Positions 48,815-58,336 of a stretch of DNA of 64,000 nt are shown here, piece by piece. Both the position numbers and the translations under genes were made by a program. The notes under the pieces are model-generated. The model was not told the origin of the DNA. It worked only from the letters and a program-made list of their open reading frames with translations, and made no database searches. The number at the start of each line of letters is the position of its first letter. The stretch's first letter is position 1. The DNA is taken from the NCBI RefSeq assembly GCF_018863235.1, contig NZ_JAHKRS010000004.1, forward strand, positions 280,184-344,183, in the 5' to 3' direction. This stretch comes from Pseudomaricurvus albidus (lineage in GTDB: Bacteria > Pseudomonadota > Gammaproteobacteria > Pseudomonadales > Cellvibrionaceae).

Positions 48815-50320
48815 TTAAAGTTCAAGTACTACCATCAACAAGCCAACGCCACCCAAAACGACGGTATAAGGAAGAGCCATCAGCACCATTTTGCCATAGG
48901 ACAAACGGATCAGAGGGGCCAGAGCAGAAGTAAGAAGGAACAGGAAGGCGGCCTGACCGTTAGGGGTCGCAACACTGGGAAGGTTTGTACCGGTGTTGAT
49001 GGCAATTGCCAGCTTGTCGAAGTGATCCCGGGTGATTTCTCCAGCTTCGAGCGCAGCTTTCACTTCATTGATGTAAACCGTTGCCACAAAGACGTTATCA
49101 CTGATCATTGATAGTACGCCGTTAGCGATGAAAAACATCGCCGGTTGGATGGATTCCTCCATGGCCAGTACGTAGTGAATGATCGGGCTAAACAGATGCT
49201 GATCATGGATTACCGCAACAACAGCAAAAAAGACTACCAGCAGTGCCGTAAAGGGGAGGGCTTCCTCAAATGCATGACCAATCTGATGCTCTTCAATCAC
49301 GCCATTGAAGGCGGTCAAAAGAACAATGATCAGCAGGCCGATCAGGCCGACTTCGGCAACGTGGAGCGCCAGTGCGGCTACCAGAAGAAGTGCAACAATG
49401 GCCTGGATAACCAGTTGTGCCAGATCTCTAGGGGTTCTTTTCTTTTCTTCATTGGCAGCGAATTCTTCCAGAACATGACGAACCGCTTCAGGAAGTTGTG
49501 CGCCGTAACCCATGATCTTGGTTTTTTCGAGCAACAGGCAGGTAGTCAAACCAGCGGCCAGAACCGGCATGGTAATTGGAGCCATTTTCAGAAAGAACTC
49601 AATGAAGTTCCACTCGGCTGTTTGGGCAATCAGCAGGTTTTGGGGCTCACCCACCAATGTACATACTCCACCCAGCGCAGTACCGACGGCACCGTGCATG
49701 ATCAGGCTGCGCAGGAAAGCGCGGAATGCATCCAGATCTTCACGGTGAAAGGCGGTTACTTTCTCATCATCAGAGTGATCGTGGCCGTCATGGTGATGAG
49801 GCTTGCCGGAAGCCACCTTGTGATAGACCGAGTAGAAGCCAACGGCGACTGTAATCAATACGGCGGTGACCGTAAGGGCGTCCAAAAATGCGGAAAGTAC
49901 CGCAGAAACCGTACAAAACAGTAGCGATAACAACATCTTGGAGCGTACGCCGATCAATATCTTGGTAAACACAAAGAGCAGCAGGTTTTTCATGAAGTAG
50001 ATGCCGGCCACCATGAATACCAGCAACAATATGACTTCCAGGTTGCTTTCAACCTCGTGGTAGATTGATTGTGCGTTGGTCATCCCTAACACAGCCGCCT
50101 GAATTGCCAGCAGGCCACCTGGTTGCAATGGGTAGCATTTTAATGCCATCGCCAGGGTAAAGATGAACTCTCCAATCAGAAGCCAGCCTGTGACAAAGGG
50201 TCCGGCGGTATAAAAGAGTATGGGATTGATGATCAGGAAAGAGATGATCGCCTGTTTGTACCAATTTGGGGCCTGGCCCAAAAAGTTCTTACCGAGGGCC
50301 TGAAAAAAAGTTTGTTCCAT
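48815..50320 (-). CDS. nhaB: Na+/H+ antiporter NhaB
   Basis: A 501-residue inner-membrane antiporter with about twelve spans that exports sodium in exchange for protons. The start [20 protein letters not shown] and segments [20 protein letters not shown] (conserved Asp) and [20 protein letters not shown] match NhaB. A His/Asp-rich cytoplasmic loop, [15 protein letters not shown], is seen near residue 175 and could sense pH or metal. AGGGG lies seven bases before the ATG. Confidence 0.95.
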   Translation of the reverse strand: MEQTFFQALGKNFLGQAPNWYKQAIISFLIINPILFYTAGPFVTGWLLIGEFIFTLAMALKCYPLQPGGLLAIQAAVLGMTNAQSIYHEVESNLEVILLLVFMVAGIYFMKNLLLFVFTKILIGVRSKMLLSLLFCTVSAVLSAFLDALTVTAVLITVAVGFYSVYHKVASGKPHHHDGHDHSDDEKVTAFHREDLDAFRAFLRSLIMHGAVGTALGGVCTLVGEPQNLLIAQTAEWNFIEFFLKMAPITMPVLAAGLTTCLLLEKTKIMGYGAQLPEAVRHVLEEFAANEEKKRTPRDLAQLVIQAIVALLLVAALALHVAEVGLIGLLIIVLLTAFNGVIEEHQIGHAFEEALPFTALLVVFFAVVAVIHDQHLFSPIIHYVLAMEESIQPAMFFIANGVLSMISDNVFVATVYINEVKAALEAGEITRDHFDKLAIAINTGTNLPSVATPNGQAAFLFLLTSALAPLIRLSYGKMVLMALPYTVVLGGVGLLMVVLEL

Positions 50321-50731
50321 ATTTTACCCCTAAACGCCATATTCGTGACGGCGGTCAAATTATCTGATATTGCTATGCAAGTTGTTGACTTATATGCCGT
50401 AACTTATCGGCTTAGATCTCTTTTTCTGTAGATTGAGCCCGAACGACGGCGGACAGGCTCAAACGCGAACATGAAAGTACCTTGATCGTGAAAAAATTCA
50501 AGCATTTCAATAAGATCTGACTGTATTTTGATGACTTTTTTGAGAATATAGATAACTCTGGGCTTGCCGCTTGTCTCCAAGCATGGCTATCAGGTCGTCA
50601 GGCGGTCTATTTGGTTGCATTTTGAGCTGGGGTGGCTGCGGTTTCTATGCAACACAGCAATACTCTGCTTGAGCATCAGCAACTCAGGCCGAAGTACAAG
50701 GGTACGTAAATTAAGATATTAAGGAAGAAGC
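50321..50731. other. Intergenic region between nhaB and the FimL-like gene
   Basis: 411 bases between divergent genes, so both promoters must lie here. I cannot place either with confidence and see no RNA gene or strong repeat. Confidence 0.45.
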
Positions 50732-52444
50732 GTGGCACAGAACGAAAGCGTCAACATTACCTCTCTTAACTTGGTTAATGACGAGCTGGTCGCGACCATA
50801 GAGCACGCAGCGACAAAACTGGAACAATTTGTCGCAAATACCAATGACGGTGAGATGCTGCAGGCCAGTATTGAGGCTATTGAACAGATCCGAGGGACTC
50901 TGAGACTCATACAGCTGTATGGTGCAGATATGCTGGCAGATGAAATATTGTCTGTGGCGCAGACCATTACTCTGGGTGAAGAACAGGGGGTTGATCAAGT
51001 TTTGAGCATTCTGACGGGGGCGTTCTTTATCCTTCCCCGTTATCTTGAATATACTCAACAGACCCGACGCAATATGCCAGTGTTGTTGATTCCCTACATC
51101 AACGAACTCAGACAGCTGACTAAAAAACCACCAATCCCTGAGTGTTATTTCTTCAAGGCCGACTTGACGGGAAGCTATAAACCCAAATCAGCCGGCTCAG
51201 CCGTTTCCGTTGATGACTGGCCGGCCTTGATACGTCGACTCAGGCATATGTTTCAGGTGGGGCTTCTCAATGTCCTGCAAGGTAAACAGGTGCAGTCAGC
51301 TCTCGGCATTATGCAAAGATCACTGGAAAGGCTGGAAATTATTACTGGTGAGCGTGCCAGTGCCAAACTGTGGTTTCTGGGGGCCGCTGCACTGGAGGTC
51401 ATTCGTACCAACCATATGGAGCTGAACAAATCCCGCAAGCTGGTATTAACAACTCTGGACAGACAAATCAAAGCGCTTCAGGAAAAGGGCATTCAAGCTT
51501 TTGAAGCTCAGCCTTCGGATATGCTCATGACGCAGTTGTTGTTTGTCGTTGCTCTGGCTCCTAAACCAACTGAGCGTTCTAGGTTTGCAATGAGCACCTT
51601 TGCCGTGGCTCCACTTGGCTACAGCGATAACGATATCCGTAATGAACGGGAAGCTCTTAAGGGCCCCAGTATTAATACGGTCGCATCAGTTGCCGCAGTA
51701 CTTAAAGATGAAATTCGGGATATCAAGGAAATTCTTGAAAACTCTTCTCAGGCTACCGATAAGGGACTGGAGAATTACGGTGAGCTGGCTGGCCATGTCA
51801 TCAAAGTAGCAGAGATTCTTTCCGTCATTGGGCTTGTAACTGCAGGATCTGCTTTAAAAGAAGATGCTGCCAAAATAACCGGTTGGCAAGAGCAAAATAC
51901 ACCCGCTTCGGCGGAGGAATTGATTGAGATCGCCGATTCACTGCTCTATGTCGAAAGCACCATTTCCAGTATGGGCACGTTGAATCTGACCAGTGAAAAA
52001 CTGGCGCAGGCCAATGAATTGGCACGTAAGGATATTATTGCCTCATCACAGTTGGCTGAAGCTGAGTTACTGGTAATTCAGGAGGCAGAATCCGGTCTGG
52101 CACTGGTTAAACGTGCATTGAGCGCTTTCGCCGAGTCCAACTATGATTATGGCCACATCAAAAACGTTGGTGCGACCTTAACGTCTGTTCGTGGTGGTAT
52201 GATCGTGCTGAACCTGCCAAGAGCAGCCGCGGTGGTGGCAAGTTGTGTCGAGTTCATCAATGAATCCCTGTTAGGCAGTGACAAGGTAGTGGCGACTCAG
52301 CAGCTCCTCGAAACCTTTGCTGATGCGGTTATAGGGCTGGAATACTATCTTGATGAAGTCAGGGATAACCGGGCTGCAGACGACTCAATCCTGGCAATTG
52401 CAGAGGAGAGCCTCCAGGCTCTCGGTTTTCCGGTCGATAAATAA
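50732..52444 (+). CDS. FimL-like protein (ChpA N-terminal homologue)
   Basis: A 570-residue soluble, largely helical protein that resembles P. aeruginosa FimL: an Hpt-like first domain (ATIEHAATKLEQFVANTN ... QIRGTLRLIQLYGADMLADE) but without a phosphorylatable His in the usual motif, and later repeats of the same fold (LVKRALSAFAESNYD near 455). FimL supports type IV pilus assembly and cAMP signalling by linking FimV and the Chp system. The order nhaB-fimL-nudC also matches Pseudomonas as I recall it. The start is a GTG at 50732, after AAGGAAG. No other pilus gene is in the window. Confidence 0.75.
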   Translation: MAQNESVNITSLNLVNDELVATIEHAATKLEQFVANTNDGEMLQASIEAIEQIRGTLRLIQLYGADMLADEILSVAQTITLGEEQGVDQVLSILTGAFFILPRYLEYTQQTRRNMPVLLIPYINELRQLTKKPPIPECYFFKADLTGSYKPKSAGSAVSVDDWPALIRRLRHMFQVGLLNVLQGKQVQSALGIMQRSLERLEIITGERASAKLWFLGAAALEVIRTNHMELNKSRKLVLTTLDRQIKALQEKGIQAFEAQPSDMLMTQLLFVVALAPKPTERSRFAMSTFAVAPLGYSDNDIRNEREALKGPSINTVASVAAVLKDEIRDIKEILENSSQATDKGLENYGELAGHVIKVAEILSVIGLVTAGSALKEDAAKITGWQEQNTPASAEELIEIADSLLYVESTISSMGTLNLTSEKLAQANELARKDIIASSQLAEAELLVIQEAESGLALVKRALSAFAESNYDYGHIKNVGATLTSVRGGMIVLNLPRAAAVVASCVEFINESLLGSDKVVATQQLLETFADAVIGLEYYLDEVRDNRAADDSILAIAEESLQALGFPVDK

Positions 52445-52455
52445 AGGAAAAGTTT

Positions 52456-53268
52456 ATGTTTATTCCTGGCCATGCACCTGAAAACGAGGGGCAGGATAAA
52501 TGTTATATACCCGTCTCGCAGGGGCAGGTGCTCTGTTCTGATACAGAAGGCTGGCGACCAATAACCAGTAACATTTGGCGGTTTGCCAACCCGCAATTAG
52601 ATGCAACAACTCATTACATTGGCTGTTACTTTGAGCAAGACTGCTATGTGGTATTGCTGGATGAGCTGCCCGATGTGCATGAGCACAGTTGGTTCAACTT
52701 ATACCAATTGCTGGGGCTGCTGAGTGAGATTGATTATGAGGTCGCAGCCAGAGCCGTGCAAATCGTCAACTGGGAGCGTGATCATCAGTTTTGTGGGCGA
52801 TGCGGTACACCGACACAAAATCATGACAAGGAGCTGGCCAAGCGATGTGAACCCTGTGACATGCTCTTCTATCCCAGGTTATCACCCTGTGTTATTACAG
52901 TCATAACCCGTGGGGAAGAGTGCCTCCTTGCCCATAACCCCGCGTTTCCTGCTCGCTTTTTTAGTGCTCTGGCTGGCTTTATAGAAGTTGGCGAAACGAT
53001 AGAGTCAGCACTGCGTAGGGAAGTTGCCGAGGAGGTTGGAATCAAGGTTGGAAAACTCGAATACTTTGGCAGTCAGTCCTGGCCATTTCCTGGACAGTTA
53101 ATGATTGGTTTTCTGGCAGAGTATGAGAGTGGTGATATTGTGGTTGACGGTGTGGAAATCGAAGAAGCTGATTGGTTCCGGTTCGATGAATTGCCAATGA
53201 TACCTCCGCCATCTTCTCTCGCCGGGAAGCTTATTCGAGAGTTTGTGAAAAGAAATGAGGGGCAGTAG
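52456..53268 (+). CDS. nudC: NAD(+) diphosphatase / deNADding enzyme NudC
   Basis: A 270-residue Nudix hydrolase that splits NAD(H) and removes NAD caps from RNA 5' ends. A four-Cys zinc site (FCGRCGTPT ... RCEPCDMLFYPR) lies at about 113-137. The Nudix box runs GFIEVGETIESALRREVAEE near 175-195 with the catalytic Glu pair. SQSWPFPGQLMIGF is the NudC-specific motif, with Ser where Pro is usual. It begins 11 bases after the FimL-like gene, after AAAGGAAAAG. Confidence 0.95.
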   Translation: MFIPGHAPENEGQDKCYIPVSQGQVLCSDTEGWRPITSNIWRFANPQLDATTHYIGCYFEQDCYVVLLDELPDVHEHSWFNLYQLLGLLSEIDYEVAARAVQIVNWERDHQFCGRCGTPTQNHDKELAKRCEPCDMLFYPRLSPCVITVITRGEECLLAHNPAFPARFFSALAGFIEVGETIESALRREVAEEVGIKVGKLEYFGSQSWPFPGQLMIGFLAEYESGDIVVDGVEIEEADWFRFDELPMIPPPSSLAGKLIREFVKRNEGQ

Positions 53269-53387
53269 AACGAAGCTGCATTTAAGCTCAAGTACAGTTC
53301 AAAACCTCAAGTGCAGTAGAGTCGTCAGATGTGGTGAAGAGTAAGGTTCTGAGCTGACTTTATCAAAGAACAGGAAAGGATACTTTT

Positions 53388-54041
53388 ATGCTCTACAACG
53401 GGTTAGCGGTAGTGGTTGCCATCATTGCCGTACTGGTGCTGATCGGTGCACTCAAGACGCTTTTCAGACGCGGCTGGTTTCTCAATTGGTTGAAAGGGAC
53501 CTTTGGGTTGGTGTTATTAGTGCTTGCCGTCGTGGTTGGGCTTTTGGCATGGGATGTATTTAGCTACGAAGAGTTGCTTGGTGAGACTCCGGTGGCGACC
53601 ATCAGTTTTGAAGAGCTCGAAGATCAGCACTATATGGCCACAGTTGTATACGCCAGTGGGGTAGAGAGTAAATTCGATTTGAAGGGCGACCAATGGCAGT
53701 TGGATGCCAGAATCTTTAAATGGAGTCCATCGCTTGCCCGTTTCGGCTTGAAGCCCGGCTACCGTCTGGATCGATTGTCTGGTCGATATTATTCTCTGGA
53801 AAAGGAACGAAATGCAGAGAGAACCGTTTACAACTTGAATCCCAGTGAGTCCTCTGTAGATGTATGGCGCTTGTTTAAATCTGTTGATAAGCAAGTTCCA
53901 TGGCTGGATGCTCTCTATGGCAGTGCCACCTTTGTTCCGATGACAGATGGCGCACTGTACGAGGTTAACCTGTCACACACCGGGTTGATGTCCCGTCCAT
54001 TGAATGATCCAGCCAAGCTGGCCATCAAACGCTGGCAGTAG
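53388..54041 (+). CDS. Small membrane protein of unknown function
   Basis: A 217-residue protein. Two hydrophobic segments open it (about 5-23, VVVAIIAVLVLIGAL, and 38-57, TFGLVLLVLAVVVGLLAW). A beta-rich domain of about 150 residues follows, probably periplasmic, with LEDQHYMATVVYASG and YGSATFVPMTDGALYEVNL. Pseudomonads carry a similar gene after nudC, sometimes labelled a cation/multidrug pump, but two spans are too few for a pump. AGGAAAGG precedes the ATG. Function unknown. Confidence 0.8.
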   Translation: MLYNGLAVVVAIIAVLVLIGALKTLFRRGWFLNWLKGTFGLVLLVLAVVVGLLAWDVFSYEELLGETPVATISFEELEDQHYMATVVYASGVESKFDLKGDQWQLDARIFKWSPSLARFGLKPGYRLDRLSGRYYSLEKERNAERTVYNLNPSESSVDVWRLFKSVDKQVPWLDALYGSATFVPMTDGALYEVNLSHTGLMSRPLNDPAKLAIKRWQ

Positions 54042-54160
54042 ATATATAAACAGTCAGGGTTGCGAGCAGGGGGGTATGACCGTTATTCCTTATTTAGTCT
54101 CTGGCCTGACTTTAGAGTATGATTCTTATGAAACGGTCTCAGTGAGTAGTGGAGTAACTT

Positions 54161-55222
54161 TTGGAATTTTTAATGGAATACGGCCTTTTTCTGGCCAAAT
54201 CAGTCACAGTGTTGGTGACAATTGCGCTAATTGTGGCATTGGTAGTGTCTGCGGGTCATAGAGGTAAAGGCTCTGACAAAGGTCACATTGAAGTTACCCA
54301 TCTGAATGACAAGTTTGAATCTGTTCAAGATGCTCTGAAAGATGCGATTTTTGACGCAGAAGACCGCAAGCAAGAGATCAAAGAGCAACAAAAGAAAGAA
54401 AAAGCAGAAGCAAAAGCTCGTAAGAAAGCCGCTAAAAAACACGATGATAAACTCCCTCAGGCCAAGCCCCGGGTCTTTGTGTTGAATTTTGATGGTGATA
54501 TCAAGGCCTCAGCTGTTGAAAATTTGCGTGAAGAGATCAGTGGCGTACTCAGTCTGGCAAGTGAAAAGGACGAAGTGGTTCTGCGTCTTGAAAGCGGCGG
54601 CGGCATGGTGCACAGCTATGGTCTGGCCTCGAGTCAATTGGATCGGATCAAGAAGAAGGGTATTCCGCTTACGGTCTGTGTTGACAAGGTTGCGGCCAGT
54701 GGCGGCTATATGATGGCCTGTGTCGCCGACAAAATCCTGGCTGCTCCTTTTGCGGTAATGGGCTCAATTGGTGTGGTAGCGCAATTACCCAACTTCCATC
54801 GATTGCTCAAGAAAAACTATGTGGATTTTGAATTATTGACCGCAGGTGAACACAAGCGAACTCTCACGATGTTTGGTGAAAATACCGAGAAAGGTCGTGA
54901 AAAGTTTGTTGAGGATCTCGAAGATACACATGAGCTGTTTAAAAACTTTGTGGCTGAGCACCGTCCTGTCGTGGATGTAAATGCTGTTGCCACTGGTGAT
55001 GTCTGGTTTGGTCAAAGGGCACTGGAAAATCAGCTTGTCGACGAGCTGCTAACCAGTGACGAATACATTCATACTCTGGCCGAAACGGCTGACGTTTATG
55101 AGGTCGAGTATGTCTTTAAGAAAAGCATTCACGAGAAGCTTGGTTTGGCTGCTCAGGGCGCTATTGATCGACTGTTGGTGACTTGGTTGAGCCGTGTACA
55201 GAATAGCCGCTTCTTTTCCTGA
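54161..55222 (+). CDS. sohB: Signal-peptide-peptidase-like protease SohB
   Basis: A 353-residue membrane-bound S49 serine protease. An N-terminal anchor (GLFLAKSVTVLVTIALIVAL), a charged coiled stretch (about 55-100, KKEKAEAKARKKAAKK) and the S49 domain follow. The Ser is in DKVAASGGYMMACVADKI and the Lys general base in TAGEHKRTLTMFGENT. The TTG at 54161 is chosen: GGAG is six bases upstream and homologues begin MEFL. An in-frame ATG 12 bases on is too far from it. Confidence 0.93.
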   Translation: MEFLMEYGLFLAKSVTVLVTIALIVALVVSAGHRGKGSDKGHIEVTHLNDKFESVQDALKDAIFDAEDRKQEIKEQQKKEKAEAKARKKAAKKHDDKLPQAKPRVFVLNFDGDIKASAVENLREEISGVLSLASEKDEVVLRLESGGGMVHSYGLASSQLDRIKKKGIPLTVCVDKVAASGGYMMACVADKILAAPFAVMGSIGVVAQLPNFHRLLKKNYVDFELLTAGEHKRTLTMFGENTEKGREKFVEDLEDTHELFKNFVAEHRPVVDVNAVATGDVWFGQRALENQLVDELLTSDEYIHTLAETADVYEVEYVFKKSIHEKLGLAAQGAIDRLLVTWLSRVQNSRFFS

Positions 55223-55252
55223 GTATGGGCTTCGCTTTTGAGGTGAAGAGTT

Positions 55253-56245
55253 ATGGCGAATACCTTTAGGGCACTCTGGGTTGTTGAAAATGACAGCAGT
55301 CATTACGAGCAATCTATTGTAGAGCGAAATATTGGAGATTTACCCGAACACCCTTTATTAATCAAGGTGAGCTATTCCTCCCTGAACTATAAAGACGCCT
55401 TGTCGGCTCATGGTCACAAAGGGGTGACTCGGCAATATCCCCACACGCCAGGTATTGATGCGGCCGGTACGGTCGTTTCTGATAGCAGTGATACTTTTCA
55501 GCCCGGCGATAAAGTTATCGTCACAGGTTATGATCTTGGAATGAATACGGCAGGCGGTCTTGCTGAATATATCCGGATCCCGGCAACGTGGGCTGTTCCG
55601 TGTCCCGACAGCATGACTCTGCGCGAGTCAATGATATATGGAACCGCGGGCCTAACTGCAGCCTTATGCATCAACAAGCTGTTACAGGCGGGGGCGCAAC
55701 CTGAAGATGGCGATGTCGCCGTAACCGGAGCTACAGGTGGCGTGGGTTCTCTGGCAATTGCGATTCTTGCCAGGCTGGGCTTTTCAGTGGCGGCACTCAC
55801 AGGAAAGCTGGAAGCTGCTGAACGCCTCACCGGACTTGGGGCTACCAAAGTGATTGATCGAAACAGCCTTGATGAGCTGACCGACAAAGCTCTGGCCAAG
55901 CCTCAGTGGGGGCACGCTATCGACTGCCTTGGTGGCGATTACCTTTTTTCACTTGTGAAATCTTTAAATTATGGTGGCAGTGTTGCTGCCTGTGGTCTGG
56001 CATCAGCTCCTGATTTTAAAGGCAGCGTTATTCCATTTATCTTGCGTAATGTGAACTTGCTGGGTGTAGACAGTGTGGAGCTGCCCCTTGAGGTTAAAGC
56101 GGGTATATGGGAGCAGCTCAGTCAGGATTACAAGGTAGAAAAACTAGGTTCAATGGCTGAAGAAATCAGCCTGGAACAAGTGCCCCAATATCTCGATCAA
56201 ATTCACAACGGCCATGCTTTGGGGCGATATCTGGTCAAGATGTAA
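55253..56245 (+). CDS. YhdH/AcuI-family quinone oxidoreductase (acryloyl-CoA reductase type)
   Basis: A 330-residue zinc-independent medium-chain reductase. AcuI/YhdH members reduce acryloyl-CoA with NADPH to propionyl-CoA, protecting the cell. Motifs: SYSSLNYKDALSAHG near residue 42, PHTPGIDAAGTVV near 66, and the NADPH site VTGATGGVGSLAIAILARLG near 158. There are no zinc Cys ligands. It follows sohB by 30 bases. Other quinone-oxidoreductase roles cannot be excluded. Confidence 0.88.
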   Translation: MANTFRALWVVENDSSHYEQSIVERNIGDLPEHPLLIKVSYSSLNYKDALSAHGHKGVTRQYPHTPGIDAAGTVVSDSSDTFQPGDKVIVTGYDLGMNTAGGLAEYIRIPATWAVPCPDSMTLRESMIYGTAGLTAALCINKLLQAGAQPEDGDVAVTGATGGVGSLAIAILARLGFSVAALTGKLEAAERLTGLGATKVIDRNSLDELTDKALAKPQWGHAIDCLGGDYLFSLVKSLNYGGSVAACGLASAPDFKGSVIPFILRNVNLLGVDSVELPLEVKAGIWEQLSQDYKVEKLGSMAEEISLEQVPQYLDQIHNGHALGRYLVKM

Positions 56246-56281
56246 GTGATTTTCCCTGAGTAGCGAGCAGATCAGGCAGGC

Positions 56282-56560
56282 TTAAGACAGGTACTCGTCG
56301 CAACTTTCATGGATTTCTTTTTCAATGCTGGAGCCGAATGACCTGACCAACAGACCCAGCTGAACATCGACCTGTAAATTGTCATCATTACTGGTCAGCA
56401 TGCCTTTACTGCCACTAATGTGTTTGTAGTGAATGACATTGCCCTCAATGGATTTGGTGCCACCAATTCGGGCAATAAGCTTGTCTGTAATCTGTTCTGC
56501 CAGTTTCAGGCATTCGGTTTGCCCTAAATTATGCTCTCGTTTTACACGAATATTCTTCAT
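56282..56560 (-). CDS. Polyhydroxyalkanoic acid system family protein
   Basis: A 92-residue protein resembling the PHA_gran_rgn family (PF09650). It starts MKNIRVKREHNLGQTECLKL, as members do, with KREHxLG near the start, a GSKGMLTSNDDNLQVDVQLG strand pair and a short terminal helix. Such genes often lie near polyhydroxyalkanoate synthesis genes, but none is here, so that link is weak. It converges on the AcuI-type gene. Confidence 0.75.
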   Translation of the reverse strand: MKNIRVKREHNLGQTECLKLAEQITDKLIARIGGTKSIEGNVIHYKHISGSKGMLTSNDDNLQVDVQLGLLVRSFGSSIEKEIHESCDEYLS

Positions 56561-56871
56561 CAGTGGAAGTATCTCAAATCAGTAGGTTTGCATTAATATG
56601 CCGGTGAGTTGAAGGCAGATAATAATACCAGAGGCTCACTACATAAAGTGATTTGATCACTTGGCTTCTTTCACGGGCTGGCAAGAATTATTAAAATATC
56701 AATATAAATCAGTTAGATAGGATTATTTTTTAAAGTAAACTGTTTTATGTTGGTCGTTGAACAATCCTTGGTTACAGCTATTGGTTTACCTGGCTGGGGC
56801 TAAGAAAACGCTTTAAGCACGATGAAGACTAATCTTCTCGTCGTTGGTTTGACTCATTGACAAGGACTTTT
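56561..56871. other. Intergenic region with a dyad
   Basis: 311 AT-rich bases between divergent genes. AAGTGAT-TTG-ATCACTT (56646-56662) is a perfect seven-base dyad that could be a regulator site. No gene seen. Confidence 0.45.
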
Positions 56872-57318
56872 ATGGAAGGTTTTGATTACTGGATATGGAT
56901 TGCAGGTGGAATTGTCCTGGCTTTGCTTGAATTATTGATTCCCACTTTTTTTGCCCTGTTATTTGGCTTGTCGGCTATCGTCGTCGGGTTAATTACACTG
57001 ATATTTCCCGATTTAAGTTTGCAACTGCAGTTAGTTGTTTGGTCTGTATTGGCCATTGTGTCATCAATTCTGTGGTTTAAAGTTTTCAAACCGTCCAAAA
57101 CTCCTCCTGTAACCCGAGACGCCATGGTCGGTCAGGTAGCTATGGTGATAGAAGATATCACTCCTGAAAGGCAGGGGGTGATCCGTTTTACCATTCCTGT
57201 TTTGGGTGAGTCACAATGGAAAGCCACCGCAATAGTGGGCATTCAGACGGGTGAGCGTGTAAAGGTTATCGATGTTGATGATCAAACATTGATCGTTGAA
57301 AAACTAACCGCGCACTGA
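56872..57318 (+). CDS. NfeD family membrane protein
   Basis: A 148-residue protein with two or three membrane spans in the first half (DYWIWIAGGIVLALLELLIP, ALLFGLSAIVVGLITL) and a C-terminal OB-fold domain (about 85-145, DAMVGQVAMVIEDI, ATAIVGIQTGERVKVI). NfeD proteins pair with SPFH proteins, the gene for which follows 44 bases on. The ATG at 56872 is five bases after AAGGA. Confidence 0.88.
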   Translation: MEGFDYWIWIAGGIVLALLELLIPTFFALLFGLSAIVVGLITLIFPDLSLQLQLVVWSVLAIVSSILWFKVFKPSKTPPVTRDAMVGQVAMVIEDITPERQGVIRFTIPVLGESQWKATAIVGIQTGERVKVIDVDDQTLIVEKLTAH

Positions 57319-57362
57319 AACAGTAATAATCAATCAATACTAATCAGCAAATAGGGAAATGT

Positions 57363-58223
57363 ATGAACGATATCAATACTGGAACTTTGATGATCACGGG
57401 GCTGGTTTTTGTCTTTATCCTGGTGACTGTCGCGAAAGGTGTACGACTGGTTCCACAGGGCAGTAACTGGATCGTGCAGCGTCTTGGAAAATATCACAGC
57501 ACTTTGCGGCCGGGGCTGAATTTCACGATTCCTTACGTGGATGAAGTTTCACACAAGATGACCACCAAGGATATTGTTCTTGATATCCCCAGTCAGGAGG
57601 TTATCACTAAAGACAATGCGGTAATCATTGCCAATGCTGTAGCTTATATCAATATTGCCAATCCTCAGCTGGCGGCCTACGGGGTTGAGGATTTCACTAT
57701 TGCCATTCAGACCCTGGTACAGACCAATTTACGTTCTATTATCGGTGAAATGGACCTTGATGATGCACTGTCGTCTCGCGACCTGATCAAGGCCAAACTG
57801 AAAGATGGAATTTCAGATGATATCAAGGATTGGGGGATTACACTGAAAACAGTCGAGATTCAGGATATTAATCCTTCCGTCACGATGCAGAAAGCTATGG
57901 AGGAACAGGCAGCAGCAGAGCGTCAACGTCGTGCTACTGTGACCAAGGCCACTGGAGATAAAGCTGCTTCTATTCTCGAGGCAGAAGGCCGCCTGGAAGC
58001 TTCACGCAGAGATAGTGAGGCTCAGGTAATTTTGGCGGAAGCCAGCCAAAAAGCCATTGAGATGGTGTCGTCCGCGATAGGGGATCAGGAGTTACCGGTC
58101 ATGTATTTATTGGGTGAGAAATACATTGGTTCCATTGAACAAATGTCTCTTTCAGATAACAGCAAAATGGTGGTATTGCCTGCAGACTTACAAGCTACTC
58201 TGAAAGGATTAATGGGCAAGTAA
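57363..58223 (+). CDS. SPFH/stomatin family protein (QmcA-like)
   Basis: A 286-residue membrane scaffold. One N-terminal span (LMITGLVFVFILVTVAKGV) leads to the SPFH domain (residues 30-190), with VPQGSNWIVQRLGKYHSTL and the stomatin signature (AYGVEDFTIAIQTLVQTNLR, ELDLDDALSSRD-like). A charged helix follows (about 195-235, EEQAAAERQRRATVTKAT). It likely forms oligomers in membrane microdomains with NfeD and affects membrane-protein turnover. Confidence 0.92.
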   Translation: MNDINTGTLMITGLVFVFILVTVAKGVRLVPQGSNWIVQRLGKYHSTLRPGLNFTIPYVDEVSHKMTTKDIVLDIPSQEVITKDNAVIIANAVAYINIANPQLAAYGVEDFTIAIQTLVQTNLRSIIGEMDLDDALSSRDLIKAKLKDGISDDIKDWGITLKTVEIQDINPSVTMQKAMEEQAAAERQRRATVTKATGDKAASILEAEGRLEASRRDSEAQVILAEASQKAIEMVSSAIGDQELPVMYLLGEKYIGSIEQMSLSDNSKMVVLPADLQATLKGLMGK

Positions 58224-58336
58224 GTCATCTTGAATCTTAATATGCTAGCCTCAGTAATGAGGCTTTCCAAGCGCTCGTGATAAACCTCCAGTCAAGGCCG
58301 GGGAAATTGATTAATTGCCAGTCAGGGTGAGCACCA

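Noticed and set aside
49145..49924. 259-codon open frame antisense to nhaB
   Set aside because: Shadow frame; NhaB is clear on the other strand, and the translation lacks membrane or domain features.
56646..56662. CRP/Vfr site reading of the dyad
   Set aside because: GTGA and TCAC are five bases apart; CRP sites need six.
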